In this document: positions 44,904 to 53,753 of the stretch, piece by piece
Layout: the number at the start of each line of letters is the position of its first letter
Numbering within the stretch: the stretch's first letter is position 1
Source of the DNA: Galbibacter sp. BG1
GTDB taxonomy: Bacteria > Bacteroidota > Bacteroidia > Flavobacteriales > Flavobacteriaceae
NCBI RefSeq assembly: GCF_013391805.1
Contig: NZ_CP058364.1
Coordinates: 124,001-188,000, forward strand
Direction of reading: 5' to 3'
Length of the DNA stretch: 64,000 nucleotides
The notes under the pieces: model-generated
Database searches by the model: none
What the model was told of the DNA's origin: nothing
Seen by the model: the letters and a program-made list of their open reading frames with translations, nothing else
Translations under genes and position numbers: made by a program

Positions 44904-46145
44904 ATGAATAATAGCGACCTTTTAAATGTAGCCAAGGAGTTTGGTAGTCCGGTATACGTTTACGACTCAGAAAAAATTGTTTCTCAATACAAAAGGCTTA
45001 CTTCTGCCTTTAAAAATGTGAAACATTTAAAGTTGAATTATGCCGTAAAGGCGCTATCCAACGTGTCTATATTAAAACTTATGAATTCTATGGGAAGCGG
45101 GCTCGATACCGTTTCTTGGCAAGAGGTACAATTGGGACTTATGGCTGGTTTTAAGCCAGAAGACATTATCTTCACCCCCAATGGTGTTTCCTTGGAAGAA
45201 ATAGAAGAGGTTGCTAAATTGGGCGTACAGATAAACATAGACAACCTATCAATACTGGAGCAATTTGGTACAAGAAACCAAGATATTCCAGTTTGCATTA
45301 GAATTAATCCGCATGTTATGGCGGGAGGGAATTCCAATATTTCCGTTGGACATATCGACTCTAAATTTGGGATAAGTATTCACCAAATACCGCATATTTT
45401 AAGAATTGTAGAAAATACTGGGATGCGCGTAAACGGTATCCACATGCATACAGGGAGCGATATTTTAGATATTGAAGTCTTCCTGTATGCTTCAGAAATA
45501 TTATTCGATACAGCCAAGCATTTTGAAGATCTAGAGTTTATAGATTTTGGTAGTGGCTTTAAAGTGCCATACAAAGAAGGGGATATCGAAACCAATGTGG
45601 AAGAATTGGGTAAAAAACTCACCAAACGTTTCAATAACTTTTGCAAGGAGTTTGGCCGCGATTTAACCTTGGCTTTCGAACCTGGTAAGTTTTTAGTGAG
45701 TGAAGCCGGTTTTTTTCTTGCCAAAGTAAATGTGGTAAAGCAAACTACTTCTACTGTATTTGCAGGGATCGATTCGGGGTTCAATCATTTAATTAGACCG
45801 ATGCTTTATAATTCTTACCATAGAATTATAAATATTTCCAATCCTAAAGGTAAAGAACGCTTCTACTCTATCGTTGGGTATATCTGCGAAACCGATACTT
45901 TTGGCAGCAACCGCCGTATTACCGAAATTTCTGAAGGGGATATCTTATGCTTTAAAAACGCTGGGGCTTACTGTTTCTCCATGGCTAGTAATTACAATTC
46001 GAGATACAGGCCAGCAGAAGTTTTATGGTACAATGGTAAAGCTCATTTAATACGCAAATCGGAAACTTTAGACGATATTATAGCAAATTTAGTGGAGCCT
46101 AACATTCCAGAATTTAACAAAAAAGAAATGGTGGATCAAGCCTAA
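44904..46145 (+). CDS. lysA: Diaminopimelate decarboxylase
   Basis: Last step of lysine synthesis: decarboxylates meso-diaminopimelate with PLP. At 413 aa it matches the family. The PLP lysine is Lys49 in LNYAVKALSN. The barrel carries HMHTGSDI, EPGKFLVSEAG and the phosphate-binding GSGF loop; the C-terminal domain has GYICETDTF with the Cys donated to the partner active site and AGAYCFSMASNYN. The Met at 44904 directly precedes the conserved start. Monocistronic with its own terminator. Confidence 0.95.
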   Translation: MNNSDLLNVAKEFGSPVYVYDSEKIVSQYKRLTSAFKNVKHLKLNYAVKALSNVSILKLMNSMGSGLDTVSWQEVQLGLMAGFKPEDIIFTPNGVSLEEIEEVAKLGVQINIDNLSILEQFGTRNQDIPVCIRINPHVMAGGNSNISVGHIDSKFGISIHQIPHILRIVENTGMRVNGIHMHTGSDILDIEVFLYASEILFDTAKHFEDLEFIDFGSGFKVPYKEGDIETNVEELGKKLTKRFNNFCKEFGRDLTLAFEPGKFLVSEAGFFLAKVNVVKQTTSTVFAGIDSGFNHLIRPMLYNSYHRIINISNPKGKERFYSIVGYICETDTFGSNRRITEISEGDILCFKNAGAYCFSMASNYNSRYRPAEVLWYNGKAHLIRKSETLDDIIANLVEPNIPEFNKKEMVDQA

Positions 46146-46163
46146 TCTAATAAACAATATATC

Positions 46164-46188
46164 AAACCCGATTCTTTCGGGTTTTTTT
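46164..46188 (+). terminator. Rho-independent terminator after lysA
   Basis: AAACCCGA pairs with TCGGGTTT, followed by a T-run; 18 bp after the stop. Confidence 0.85.
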
Positions 46189-46284
46189 ATGTCTTTAAAT
46201 ATTCCCGCTTCCCGTTTTCGTTTTCTAAGCTGATATTTCACTATATTTAGCCTTTAAAATTCAAAAAAAAAAGGGAAAATAGAA

Positions 46285-46797
46285 ATGAAAAACCTCCTCA
46301 TCTTACTTACAATCTTCTTTCTTTCTTCGGGAGCGATGGCACAAGAAATAGAATGGATGTCCTGGACAGAAGCCGTAGAGAAAACTCAAACCGATAAAAA
46401 TCCGAAAAAGATTTTTGTGGATGTCTATACCGATTGGTGCGGGTGGTGTAAAAAAATGGACAAAGACACCTTTAACAACCCAGAGGTAGCCGAATACATG
46501 AAAGCAAATTTTTATATGGTTAAGATGGATGCCGAAAGTAAAGAGGATGTGGTTTATAAAAACAAAACCTTTAAATATGTAACGCAAGGAAGAAACGGTT
46601 ACCATGAATTGGCAGCGGCGCTATTGCAAGGTAAAATGAGTTTCCCAACCGTTATATTTTTAAATGAAAAACAAGAAATCCTCTCCCTCGTACCCGGGTA
46701 TCAAAAACCCCAAGGATTTTTAAAAATTGCCAAATATTTTGGGGACGACATCTACAAAGACAAAGACTGGAAAGCATACGATGCTGAAAAAAGCTAA
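46285..46797 (+). CDS. Periplasmic thioredoxin-fold protein
   Basis: Exported protein of 170 aa: a signal peptide ends near SSGAMAQ (residue 20), followed by a thioredoxin domain with active-site Cys52 and Cys55 (TDWCGWCKKMDKDTF). The cis-Pro region is MSFPTVIFLN. The motif CGWC and the inserted segment resemble the DUF255/thioredoxin-7 group. It probably reduces or isomerises periplasmic disulfides. It leads a same-strand run with the lipoprotein hydrolase (20 bp gap) and the VOC protein. Confidence 0.9.
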   Translation: MKNLLILLTIFFLSSGAMAQEIEWMSWTEAVEKTQTDKNPKKIFVDVYTDWCGWCKKMDKDTFNNPEVAEYMKANFYMVKMDAESKEDVVYKNKTFKYVTQGRNGYHELAAALLQGKMSFPTVIFLNEKQEILSLVPGYQKPQGFLKIAKYFGDDIYKDKDWKAYDAEKS

Positions 46798-46817
46798 TAT
46801 TTAACCTCCAACTACCT

Positions 46818-47987
46818 ATGATAAACAACCTTCCAAAAATTTTAATAGTCTCTTTTATCAGTTTACTGATCGGTTGTGCTTCCGAAGAGAAAAAAGAAAA
46901 TGAAGAAGCTTCAGCAGAAGCCATTTTAAATCCGCTTGAAAAGGCCCTTAGCAGCAAAGACACACTTATTGCTAAAGTGATGGAAAATCCAGAGGACTAC
47001 GAATTGCAGATTATCTTTACCGAGATCAACCGTGGAGATAGCAAAGTAACTTTTAAGGATTACAGCTACCAAGTTGATGACTCTGTATATTTCTATCCAG
47101 CAAGTAGTGTAAAATTTCCCATTGCGGTTCTCGCCCTCGAAAAGTTAAATAAAGATGCGCGCTTTAACAGAAAAACTCCTTTTTACATAGAAGGGGATAG
47201 TGTAGAAACTACTTTCGAAAAAGAAATCAATAAAATATTTGCGGTAAGCGATAATGATGCTTACAACCGCCTTTATGAATATTTAGGTAAAGATTATATC
47301 AACAAAATATTACATGAGAAAGGCTTGGAAGCTGTGAGAATAAGTCACCGTCTTTCCATACCCAACGCCAATGATCTTGAAAACAAACCGCTGCTCTTTA
47401 GGGTAAACGATACGCTTACAGAAATTCCTGGTAGTGTTAATTCACCCATCGATACGCTTCGTATTAAAAGCCTTTATAAAGGAAAAGGATACACACAAGG
47501 TGATTCTTTAATTAGCCAACCGATGGATTTTTCATTAAAAAACTATCTTCCGGTAACGACCCTGCATCATATTATGAAGAGGGTTATATTCCCAGAGAAT
47601 TTTTCTGAAAAAGAGCAATTTCACTCAAGTGAAGATGATCGTAGTTTCCTTCTAACATCCATGTCTTCCCTTCCAAAAGAACATGGCTACGATCCCGAGG
47701 AATATTACGATAGCTACGGGAAGTTTTATATGTATGGCGATAGCAAAGACACCATCCCAGACCATATAAAAATCTACAACAAAGTGGGTTATGCCTATGG
47801 CTATTTAACCGATTGCGCGTATATAAAAGACACTAAGAACAATGTTGAATTCTTGGTTACTACTACCATTCATGTAAATAAAAACAAAATTTACAACGAT
47901 GGTTTGTACGAATACAAAGAAGAAGGCATCCCATTTCTGGCCGCATTGGGAAGGGAATTATACAACATCGAAAAAAACAAGGAATAA
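46818..47987 (+). CDS. Beta-lactamase-like serine hydrolase lipoprotein
   Basis: Protein of 389 aa with a lipoprotein signal (LLIGC, Cys20). The three active-site motifs of the class A beta-lactamase/DD-peptidase fold are visible: Ser96-Ser-Val-Lys99 (PASSVKFP), Ser144-Asp-Asn146 (AVSDNDAYN) and a KVG variant of KTG (NKVGYAYG). It is about 100 aa longer than secreted class A beta-lactamases, with an insert near 180-260, so a peptidase or esterase role is as likely as antibiotic hydrolysis. The stop is one base before the next start. Confidence 0.82.
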   Translation: MINNLPKILIVSFISLLIGCASEEKKENEEASAEAILNPLEKALSSKDTLIAKVMENPEDYELQIIFTEINRGDSKVTFKDYSYQVDDSVYFYPASSVKFPIAVLALEKLNKDARFNRKTPFYIEGDSVETTFEKEINKIFAVSDNDAYNRLYEYLGKDYINKILHEKGLEAVRISHRLSIPNANDLENKPLLFRVNDTLTEIPGSVNSPIDTLRIKSLYKGKGYTQGDSLISQPMDFSLKNYLPVTTLHHIMKRVIFPENFSEKEQFHSSEDDRSFLLTSMSSLPKEHGYDPEEYYDSYGKFYMYGDSKDTIPDHIKIYNKVGYAYGYLTDCAYIKDTKNNVEFLVTTTIHVNKNKIYNDGLYEYKEEGIPFLAALGRELYNIEKNKE

Positions 47988-47988
47988 A

Positions 47989-48444
47989 ATGAGAAAAAGT
48001 ATATCCATTTTGTTTTTTATACTGCTAATAACTTTTTCTATTTCAGGTAAGATGAATGCACAGGAATTTAATTTAGAATTTGATCACCATGCCATATTGG
48101 TACAGGATTTAACGGAAAGTTCGAACTTTTACTTAAACATTATCGGTTTAAAGGAAATTGAAAACAAGACTCAAAAAAAACACATCCGTTGGTTTTCTTT
48201 GGGAGGAAAGACATCCTTACACGTAATCGAGGATAAAACACATAGTGTCCCTGATGTAAAAGGTGTTCATTTTGCTTTGAGCACTAAAGATTTAGACGGA
48301 TTTATAGCACATCTAAGGAATAATAAGGTGAACTTTGAAAATTGGCCTGGCGAACCAAACACTACTAATACCCGTCCGGATGGCGTGCGTCAAATTTATT
48401 TAAAAGACCCTAACGGCTATTGGATTGAAGTGAACGAAAACTAA
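47989..48444 (+). CDS. Secreted VOC (glyoxalase-like) protein
   Basis: Protein of 151 aa from the Met at 47989: signal peptide (SILFFILLITFSISGKMNAQ) then one vicinal-oxygen-chelate domain (FDHHAILVQDLTESSNFYLNIIGL, HFALSTKDLDGF, QIYLKDPNGYWIEV). The His and Glu metal positions of the family are present (DHHAIL, WIEV). VOC proteins are usually cytosolic, so export is notable. Starts one base after the beta-lactamase-like stop, so translation is coupled. The frame runs back to 47899, but that overlaps the upstream gene. Confidence 0.86.
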   Translation: MRKSISILFFILLITFSISGKMNAQEFNLEFDHHAILVQDLTESSNFYLNIIGLKEIENKTQKKHIRWFSLGGKTSLHVIEDKTHSVPDVKGVHFALSTKDLDGFIAHLRNNKVNFENWPGEPNTTNTRPDGVRQIYLKDPNGYWIEVNEN

Positions 48445-48458
48445 AAAAATTATCGTTT

Positions 48459-49037
48459 ATGGACATAAGCATCAACATCCAAAAAGAAACCGTTCTTTCC
48501 GATAATTGGTATGTCCTTAAGAGAATTGACTTCAGTTTTAAAAACAAGAAAGGAGAATGGAAATCGGTACATCGCGAAGTATACGATCGAGGTAATGGAG
48601 CGGCAATTCTTTTATACAACAAACTAAAAAAAACAGTTATTCTTACCCGGCAATTTAGAATGCCCACTTATTTAAACGACAATTCCAATGGAATGATGAT
48701 TGAAGTACCAGCCGGTATTATCGAAAATGAGGATGCAGAAACTTCCATTATTAGGGAAACGGACGAAGAGACTGGTTACAAAATACAGGAAGTAACAAAA
48801 GTAATGGAAACTTACACGTCTCCCGGAGCTGTAACAGAACGACTCTATCTTTTTGTAGCGGAATATAATGATAGAATGAAAGTTCACGAAGGCGGCGGAC
48901 TGGAAAGTGAAAATGAAGAAATAGAGGTTTTTGAGATTTCCTTTGAAAAAGCCTTGAAACTCATCTCGGAGGGTACCATAAAAGATGCCAAAACAATTAT
49001 GTTATTGCAGTATGCAAAACTGGAAAATCTTATTTAG
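48459..49037 (+). CDS. Nudix hydrolase, NudK (GDP-mannose hydrolase) type
   Basis: Protein of 192 aa. The beta-strand-rich N-terminus matches the NudK/ADP-sugar group (VHREVYDRGNGAAILLYN, TVILTRQFRMPTYLN). The Nudix box, encoding PAGIIENE and RETDEETGY, is one residue shorter than the classic GX5E spacing, which is typical of NudK. It hydrolyses nucleotide sugars such as GDP-mannose or ADP-ribose. Last gene of a four-gene same-strand run; a bidirectional terminator follows. Confidence 0.88.
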   Translation: MDISINIQKETVLSDNWYVLKRIDFSFKNKKGEWKSVHREVYDRGNGAAILLYNKLKKTVILTRQFRMPTYLNDNSNGMMIEVPAGIIENEDAETSIIRETDEETGYKIQEVTKVMETYTSPGAVTERLYLFVAEYNDRMKVHEGGGLESENEEIEVFEISFEKALKLISEGTIKDAKTIMLLQYAKLENLI

Positions 49038-49054
49038 AAAATCCTGTTAAAAGC

Positions 49055-49095
49055 AAAAGCCAGGCTATTTTAACGTTTTCAATAGCCTGGCTTTT
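49055..49095. terminator. Bidirectional terminator between NudK-like and GH15 genes
   Basis: Perfect 15-bp arms AAAAGCCAGGCTATT and AATAGCCTGGCTTTT between convergent genes; A-rich before and T-rich after, so it can end both transcripts. Confidence 0.9.
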
Positions 49096-49121
49096 TATAT
49101 TGTAAAAAGATTTCTAAATTT

Positions 49122-50930
49122 TTAATCCTGCCTTACATTCCCTCGAATTTGTTCCTCCTCGGTAATGTAATTGGATAAATTTATAGCCGTTTCTATTAGC
49201 GCTAGATGGGAATATGCCTGCGGAAAATTCCCTAATAATCTTTTTGTTTTAAAGTCAATATCTTCACTAAACAACCCTAGATGATTACTGTAAGAGAGTA
49301 ATTTTTCAAAAAGTTCCACTGCCTTATCGTGTTCCCCAATTTTATTCAATGCGTTGATATACCAAAAAGTACAAATGGTAAAAGAAGAAGAAGGTAAGCC
49401 AAAATCATCCTGATTTTTGTACCTGTAAAGAAGTCCGTCATTGCTAAGTTCTTCACCAATAGCCTTAACAGTATTTATGTAACGTTCATCTTTTGCATCT
49501 ATAAATCCATAAGGTTCCATTAAAAGTACAGAAGCATCCATATCTTTAGAACCGTAGAATTGGGTAAATGCCTGCACCTCCTCATTCCAAGCGTTTTTAT
49601 GGATATCTTCCCGAATTTCGGTTTCCAAAGCTGTCCATTTTTCAATTTTCCTGGTTTTATTCAGCATTTTAGCTACCCTTAAGGCTTTATCTACCGCTAC
49701 CCAGCATAGAACTTTTGAAAAGGTAAAATGTTTCTCTTCCGTACGGAATTCCCAAATACCCTTATCAGTTTCACGCCAGTGTTTATTTACCACCCATACA
49801 ATTCCTTTGGTAATTGTCCATAAATCCTCACAATTTTCCAATTGGGTATTAAACTTCATAAACTGTTCATAAATAACGTCCATGAGTATTCCATAGATAT
49901 CATTTTGACGCTGCTCATAAGCGGCATTCCCTATTCTTACCGGCTTAGATCCCTTATATCCGCTTAAATGGTCTAAGGTTTTTTCGGTAAGTGTTTTCTC
50001 CTTGTTAATACCGTACATAATCTGCAATTTTTCATCTTTATCCGGTATTAGGTCGATAATAAACTGAAGAAAACGTTTGGCCATGTTTTTGTGGCCCAAT
50101 TCGGAAACCACCTTAATTACCATAGAAGCATCGCGGATCCAGCAGAAACGGTAATCCCAATTTCTTACCTCCCCAATAGTTTCTGGAAGCGAAGTGGTAG
50201 CTGCTGCCAATACAGCACCCGATTTATCATAACTAAGCATTTTTAAGGTTAAAGCACTTCTTAAAATTTCCTTATTGTATTTTTTATAAGTTGGGGTTCG
50301 TTCCGACCAGTTCAACCAGTAAACCTTAGTTCGCGAAAGTTCTAAAAATGCCTTGTTTACTGTTGGTACAAATATTTTTTCATTATACCCCACCAAAAAG
50401 TAACCATCGCTTTCTATTTCAATTTCTTCACCTTCAGCAACTTTGTTTTTATCAAAACTCGTGTATAAAAATAAGGTATCGAACTTTTCCTTATCAGTTA
50501 AGCTTACTATAAAGTCTTCTTTAACATAGATGTTTGTAACGCCCAAAGCATATTCCAATTTGGGTTTATAATCCACTCGAAATTTTGGGGTTCCCTTGAT
50601 ATACTCAATGTACCTGATAATATCCGGAGGAGAGTTATAGCCACCATCTTCCTCATAATACCTTGGCATAAAATCCCAAACGGTAAAGGCATCATTTCCG
50701 TTTGAAAAATGAGTTTTCAGCACACTTGTATTTTTATAGTATTCTTGGGTAATGGTATACGAATCGTCTACCTTAAAACCAAAATTCCCACCAATCTCTT
50801 CATCTAAAATTTTAGCGAATACAGAAGAAGAATCAAATTCGGGTAAACAACACCAGTCTATCGATCCCGTTTTAGAAATTAAAGCAGCGCTTCTGCAATT
50901 TCCAATGATTCCATATTCTAAATTATTCAT
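49122..50930 (-). CDS. GH15 family glycoside hydrolase (glucoamylase/trehalase-like)
   Basis: Protein of 602 aa with the GH15 (alpha/alpha)6 barrel. It begins EYGIIGNCRSAALISKTGSIDWCCLPEFDS, typical of the trehalase-like subgroup. Catalytic segments are RNWDYRFCWIRDAS, the general acid region KGIWEFRTEEKHFTFSK and the general base region LFSEDIDFKTKRLLGNFPQAYSHL. No signal peptide, so it acts in the cytoplasm. It is divergent from a trehalose-6-phosphate synthase/phosphatase, so trehalose hydrolysis is the best guess; glucoamylase activity is the alternative. Confidence 0.9.
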   Translation of the reverse strand: MNNLEYGIIGNCRSAALISKTGSIDWCCLPEFDSSSVFAKILDEEIGGNFGFKVDDSYTITQEYYKNTSVLKTHFSNGNDAFTVWDFMPRYYEEDGGYNSPPDIIRYIEYIKGTPKFRVDYKPKLEYALGVTNIYVKEDFIVSLTDKEKFDTLFLYTSFDKNKVAEGEEIEIESDGYFLVGYNEKIFVPTVNKAFLELSRTKVYWLNWSERTPTYKKYNKEILRSALTLKMLSYDKSGAVLAAATTSLPETIGEVRNWDYRFCWIRDASMVIKVVSELGHKNMAKRFLQFIIDLIPDKDEKLQIMYGINKEKTLTEKTLDHLSGYKGSKPVRIGNAAYEQRQNDIYGILMDVIYEQFMKFNTQLENCEDLWTITKGIVWVVNKHWRETDKGIWEFRTEEKHFTFSKVLCWVAVDKALRVAKMLNKTRKIEKWTALETEIREDIHKNAWNEEVQAFTQFYGSKDMDASVLLMEPYGFIDAKDERYINTVKAIGEELSNDGLLYRYKNQDDFGLPSSSFTICTFWYINALNKIGEHDKAVELFEKLLSYSNHLGLFSEDIDFKTKRLLGNFPQAYSHLALIETAINLSNYITEEEQIRGNVRQD

Positions 50931-51330
50931 ATATATTATTTATTTTGATAATTATTTTATTGGAGCTTCTAAAAGCAAAACAGCTATTTCTTTAGATTAG
51001 TACAATCTTCTTTTCCCTTTTTATCCCTAAAAAGTGTTCTGCTATTCTGGTAACACGGCCTAAAAAAGCTTTCAATATCCATTATAAGAATATTGGAATA
51101 ATTTATCCACATCCTTATATTAATTATATTTTTTATAACGTTTAAGACCTAATTATTCCTTAAATTAACGAAAATCTTATTTGTAAACCAATATTCTCAT
51201 CTTAAATGAAACTTAATAAATAAATACATTTCGATTATGATAAAATCCTACTTGTTTTTATCCTATTATCGTAAAAATAATCATAAATAAAAATCAACTT
51301 AAAAAAAAGAAAAACAGCAACCAAAAAACT
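50931..51330. other. 400-bp divergent region of the trehalose genes
   Basis: AT-rich spacer between the GH15 gene (left, minus) and otsA-otsB (right, plus), presumably with both promoters. No exact TAnnTTTG, palindrome or open frame stood out. Confidence 0.4.
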
Positions 51331-53541
51331 ATGAGTAAGACAATTATTGTTTCCAACCGATTACCGCTTCAAGTAAAACTTAATAACGATGAGCTAGAGA
51401 TTACTCCCAGCGTAGGTGGTTTGGCAACTGGAATGAAATCGGTGCACAAAGACGGCGGTGGAATTTGGATTGGATGGTCTGGACTTACAGACGAGGAACT
51501 GAATAGCGAACTAGAGGCAAAAGTAGATAAAGCCGTGGCCAAGGAAAACTGTGCGGCGGTTAACCTCTCCCAAAACGATATTGATAATTTCTATTACGGT
51601 TTTAGCAACCGAACACTTTGGCCGTTGTTCCATTATTTCATGGAATATACCGAGTTTGAAAAGGACTTTTGGGAATCTTACAAGAGTGTGAACCAGAAAT
51701 TTGCCGATGTAGTAATCGATCATTTGGAAGACGGCGATAAAGTTTGGGTACACGATTATCAACTGCTATTATTACCGCAACTTATAAAAGAAAAAAAGCC
51801 AGATACTTCCATAGGTTTCTTTTTGCACATCCCCTTCCCCTCCTATGAAATTTTTAGGACTTTCCCCTGGCGGGAAGAATTGCTTACGGGAATGTTAGGG
51901 GCAGACCTTTTAGGGTTCCACACCTATGATTACGAGCGTCATTTTTTAAGCTCTATAAAAAGAATATTAAGGTTGGATGTAAAATTCAACGAAATTGTGT
52001 ACCACGATAGAATTGTAAAGGTGGACTCTTTTCCAATGGGAATCGATTATAAAAAATTTCATGATGCTGCGGTCCAGCATACCGAACTGCAATCGAAGGA
52101 TCGATCGGAATTACAACAGCGATTAGACGACCATATTCAAGCTTCTGAAGATACTAAGCTTATTTTATCCATAGACCGGCTCGATTACACCAAAGGAATC
52201 CCAAACCGAATTCGCGCATTCGAGTATTTTTTAAATAAATATCCGCAGTTTAAAGAGAAAGTGAGGTTGATCATGCTTTCGGTACCTTCACGATCCAACG
52301 TCCCCCAATATCAGTTACTTAAAAAAGAAACCGATGAATTGGTGGGAAGAATTAATGGACAGTTTGCAACCGTTAGTTGGACCCCCATTTGGTACTTCTA
52401 TCGATCCATGCCCTTCGATAATTTAATAGATCTCTATACCTCTTCGGATGTTGCCCTAATTACACCAGTTAGGGACGGAATGAATTTAGTGGCCAAAGAA
52501 TATGTTGCTACCCGCACCAATAAAGACGGGGTGCTTATTTTAAGTGAAATGGCAGGGGCTTCCAAAGAAATGAATGAAGCACTACTGATAAATCCTAACA
52601 ATTTTGAAGAAATTGCCGATGCCATAAAGCAGGCATTGGAAATGCCAAAAGAAGAACAAATATCTAGAAACACAATTCTCCAGAGACGTTTGGAGCGTTA
52701 TAGCGTTGAAAAATGGGCTACGGAATTTATGAAATCCCTCGACGCCACCAAAAATTTAGGTCAGGTTATCGTTTCGGAAAGATTAGACGAAACACTACAA
52801 AACCAAATGTTTACCGATTTCAAAAAAGCTAATAGCAAACTTATTCTCTTGGATTACGACGGTACACTTTCCGGTTTTCAAGACAACCCGCAAAATGCCA
52901 GCCCAGACGCCGATCTTTTAAAACTTCTGGATAAGGTTAACGACTTACCAAATACAGATATGGTTATAATTAGCGGCAGGGATAAAGAAACCTTTGAAAA
53001 ATGGTTTGGTCTGAAAGATTATTCCCTTATAACAGATCATGGGGTATGGCTTAAAAAACACGATAAGAACTGGGAAGCCCTAGAGCGCATCAAAACCGAA
53101 TGGATGGAAAACATCCGACCGATTTTGGAAACTTTCGTAGACCGAACGCCGGGAACCTTCATCGAAGAGAAGAAATATTCCCTTGCTTGGCATTACAGAA
53201 AGGCCGATCCAGAATTGGCACAAATAAGAACCATCGAACTGAATACGGTACTTACCAGTTTAATTTCCAATAACGATCTTACTGTTCTTAAAGGAAATAA
53301 AGTCATCGAAATTAAGAGTAGCAGCGTTAACAAGGGACGTGCCGCTTCTAGACTCTTATCGGCTAAAGATTACGATTTTATTTTTACCATAGGAGACGAC
53401 TGGACCGATGAATATATGTTTGAGGAAGTTCCCGACGATTCTTATACCGTGAAAGTTGGCTTTAAAAAAACGAAAGCTAAGTACTATGTAAAAGACACTC
53501 AGGAAGTACGAACCATTTTAAACAAGTTTACTCAAAACTAG
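51331..53541 (+). CDS. otsAB: Trehalose-6-phosphate synthase/phosphatase fusion
   Basis: Makes trehalose from UDP-glucose and glucose 6-phosphate in one 736-aa chain. The N-terminal GT20 synthase (about 1-470) has FLHIPFPSYEIFRTFPWREELL, the SIDRLDYTKGIPNR loop and VRDGMNLVAKEY. The C-terminal HAD phosphatase (about 500-736) has LLDYDGTLSGF with the nucleophilic Asp, MVIISGRDKETF and TIGDDWTDEYMF. Both active sites look intact. The fused form is common in Bacteroidota and in eukaryotes. Trehalose is a stress protectant; the divergent GH15 gene may recycle it. Confidence 0.96.
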   Translation: MSKTIIVSNRLPLQVKLNNDELEITPSVGGLATGMKSVHKDGGGIWIGWSGLTDEELNSELEAKVDKAVAKENCAAVNLSQNDIDNFYYGFSNRTLWPLFHYFMEYTEFEKDFWESYKSVNQKFADVVIDHLEDGDKVWVHDYQLLLLPQLIKEKKPDTSIGFFLHIPFPSYEIFRTFPWREELLTGMLGADLLGFHTYDYERHFLSSIKRILRLDVKFNEIVYHDRIVKVDSFPMGIDYKKFHDAAVQHTELQSKDRSELQQRLDDHIQASEDTKLILSIDRLDYTKGIPNRIRAFEYFLNKYPQFKEKVRLIMLSVPSRSNVPQYQLLKKETDELVGRINGQFATVSWTPIWYFYRSMPFDNLIDLYTSSDVALITPVRDGMNLVAKEYVATRTNKDGVLILSEMAGASKEMNEALLINPNNFEEIADAIKQALEMPKEEQISRNTILQRRLERYSVEKWATEFMKSLDATKNLGQVIVSERLDETLQNQMFTDFKKANSKLILLDYDGTLSGFQDNPQNASPDADLLKLLDKVNDLPNTDMVIISGRDKETFEKWFGLKDYSLITDHGVWLKKHDKNWEALERIKTEWMENIRPILETFVDRTPGTFIEEKKYSLAWHYRKADPELAQIRTIELNTVLTSLISNNDLTVLKGNKVIEIKSSSVNKGRAASRLLSAKDYDFIFTIGDDWTDEYMFEEVPDDSYTVKVGFKKTKAKYYVKDTQEVRTILNKFTQN

Positions 53542-53562
53542 TATAATAAAACATCTTTATAC

Positions 53563-53597
53563 AACCCGTGACGTTGAAAAAACGTCACGGGTTTTTA
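53563..53597 (+). terminator. Rho-independent terminator after otsAB
   Basis: Perfect 13-bp arms AACCCGTGACGTT and AACGTCACGGGTT, then T-run. Confidence 0.9.
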
Positions 53598-53705
53598 GTT
53601 TATATGCTATCCATAAAAGGATTACATCGATTATTTCTTGTAGCTTGTAGAAATTCCCTTAATTACAACATAACTTTTTATAAATTAGATAGATAAACCA
53701 ATCTA

Positions 53706-53752
53706 AACAACCAATAAGGCTTCATTGCTTCTAGTTGGTTGTTGTATTTTTG
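53706..53752 (+). promoter_or_regulatory. Inverted repeat and -7-like box at the propeller-VOC start
   Basis: AACAACCAA (53706-53714) pairs with TTGGTTGTT (53735-53743). TATTTTTG (53745-53752) follows, fitting the -7 element TAnnTTTG, with ATTG 17 bp upstream of it. The box ends two bases before the ATG, so it implies a nearly leaderless message; or the hairpin plus T-run is a second terminator. Confidence 0.35.
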
Positions 53753-53753
53753 T

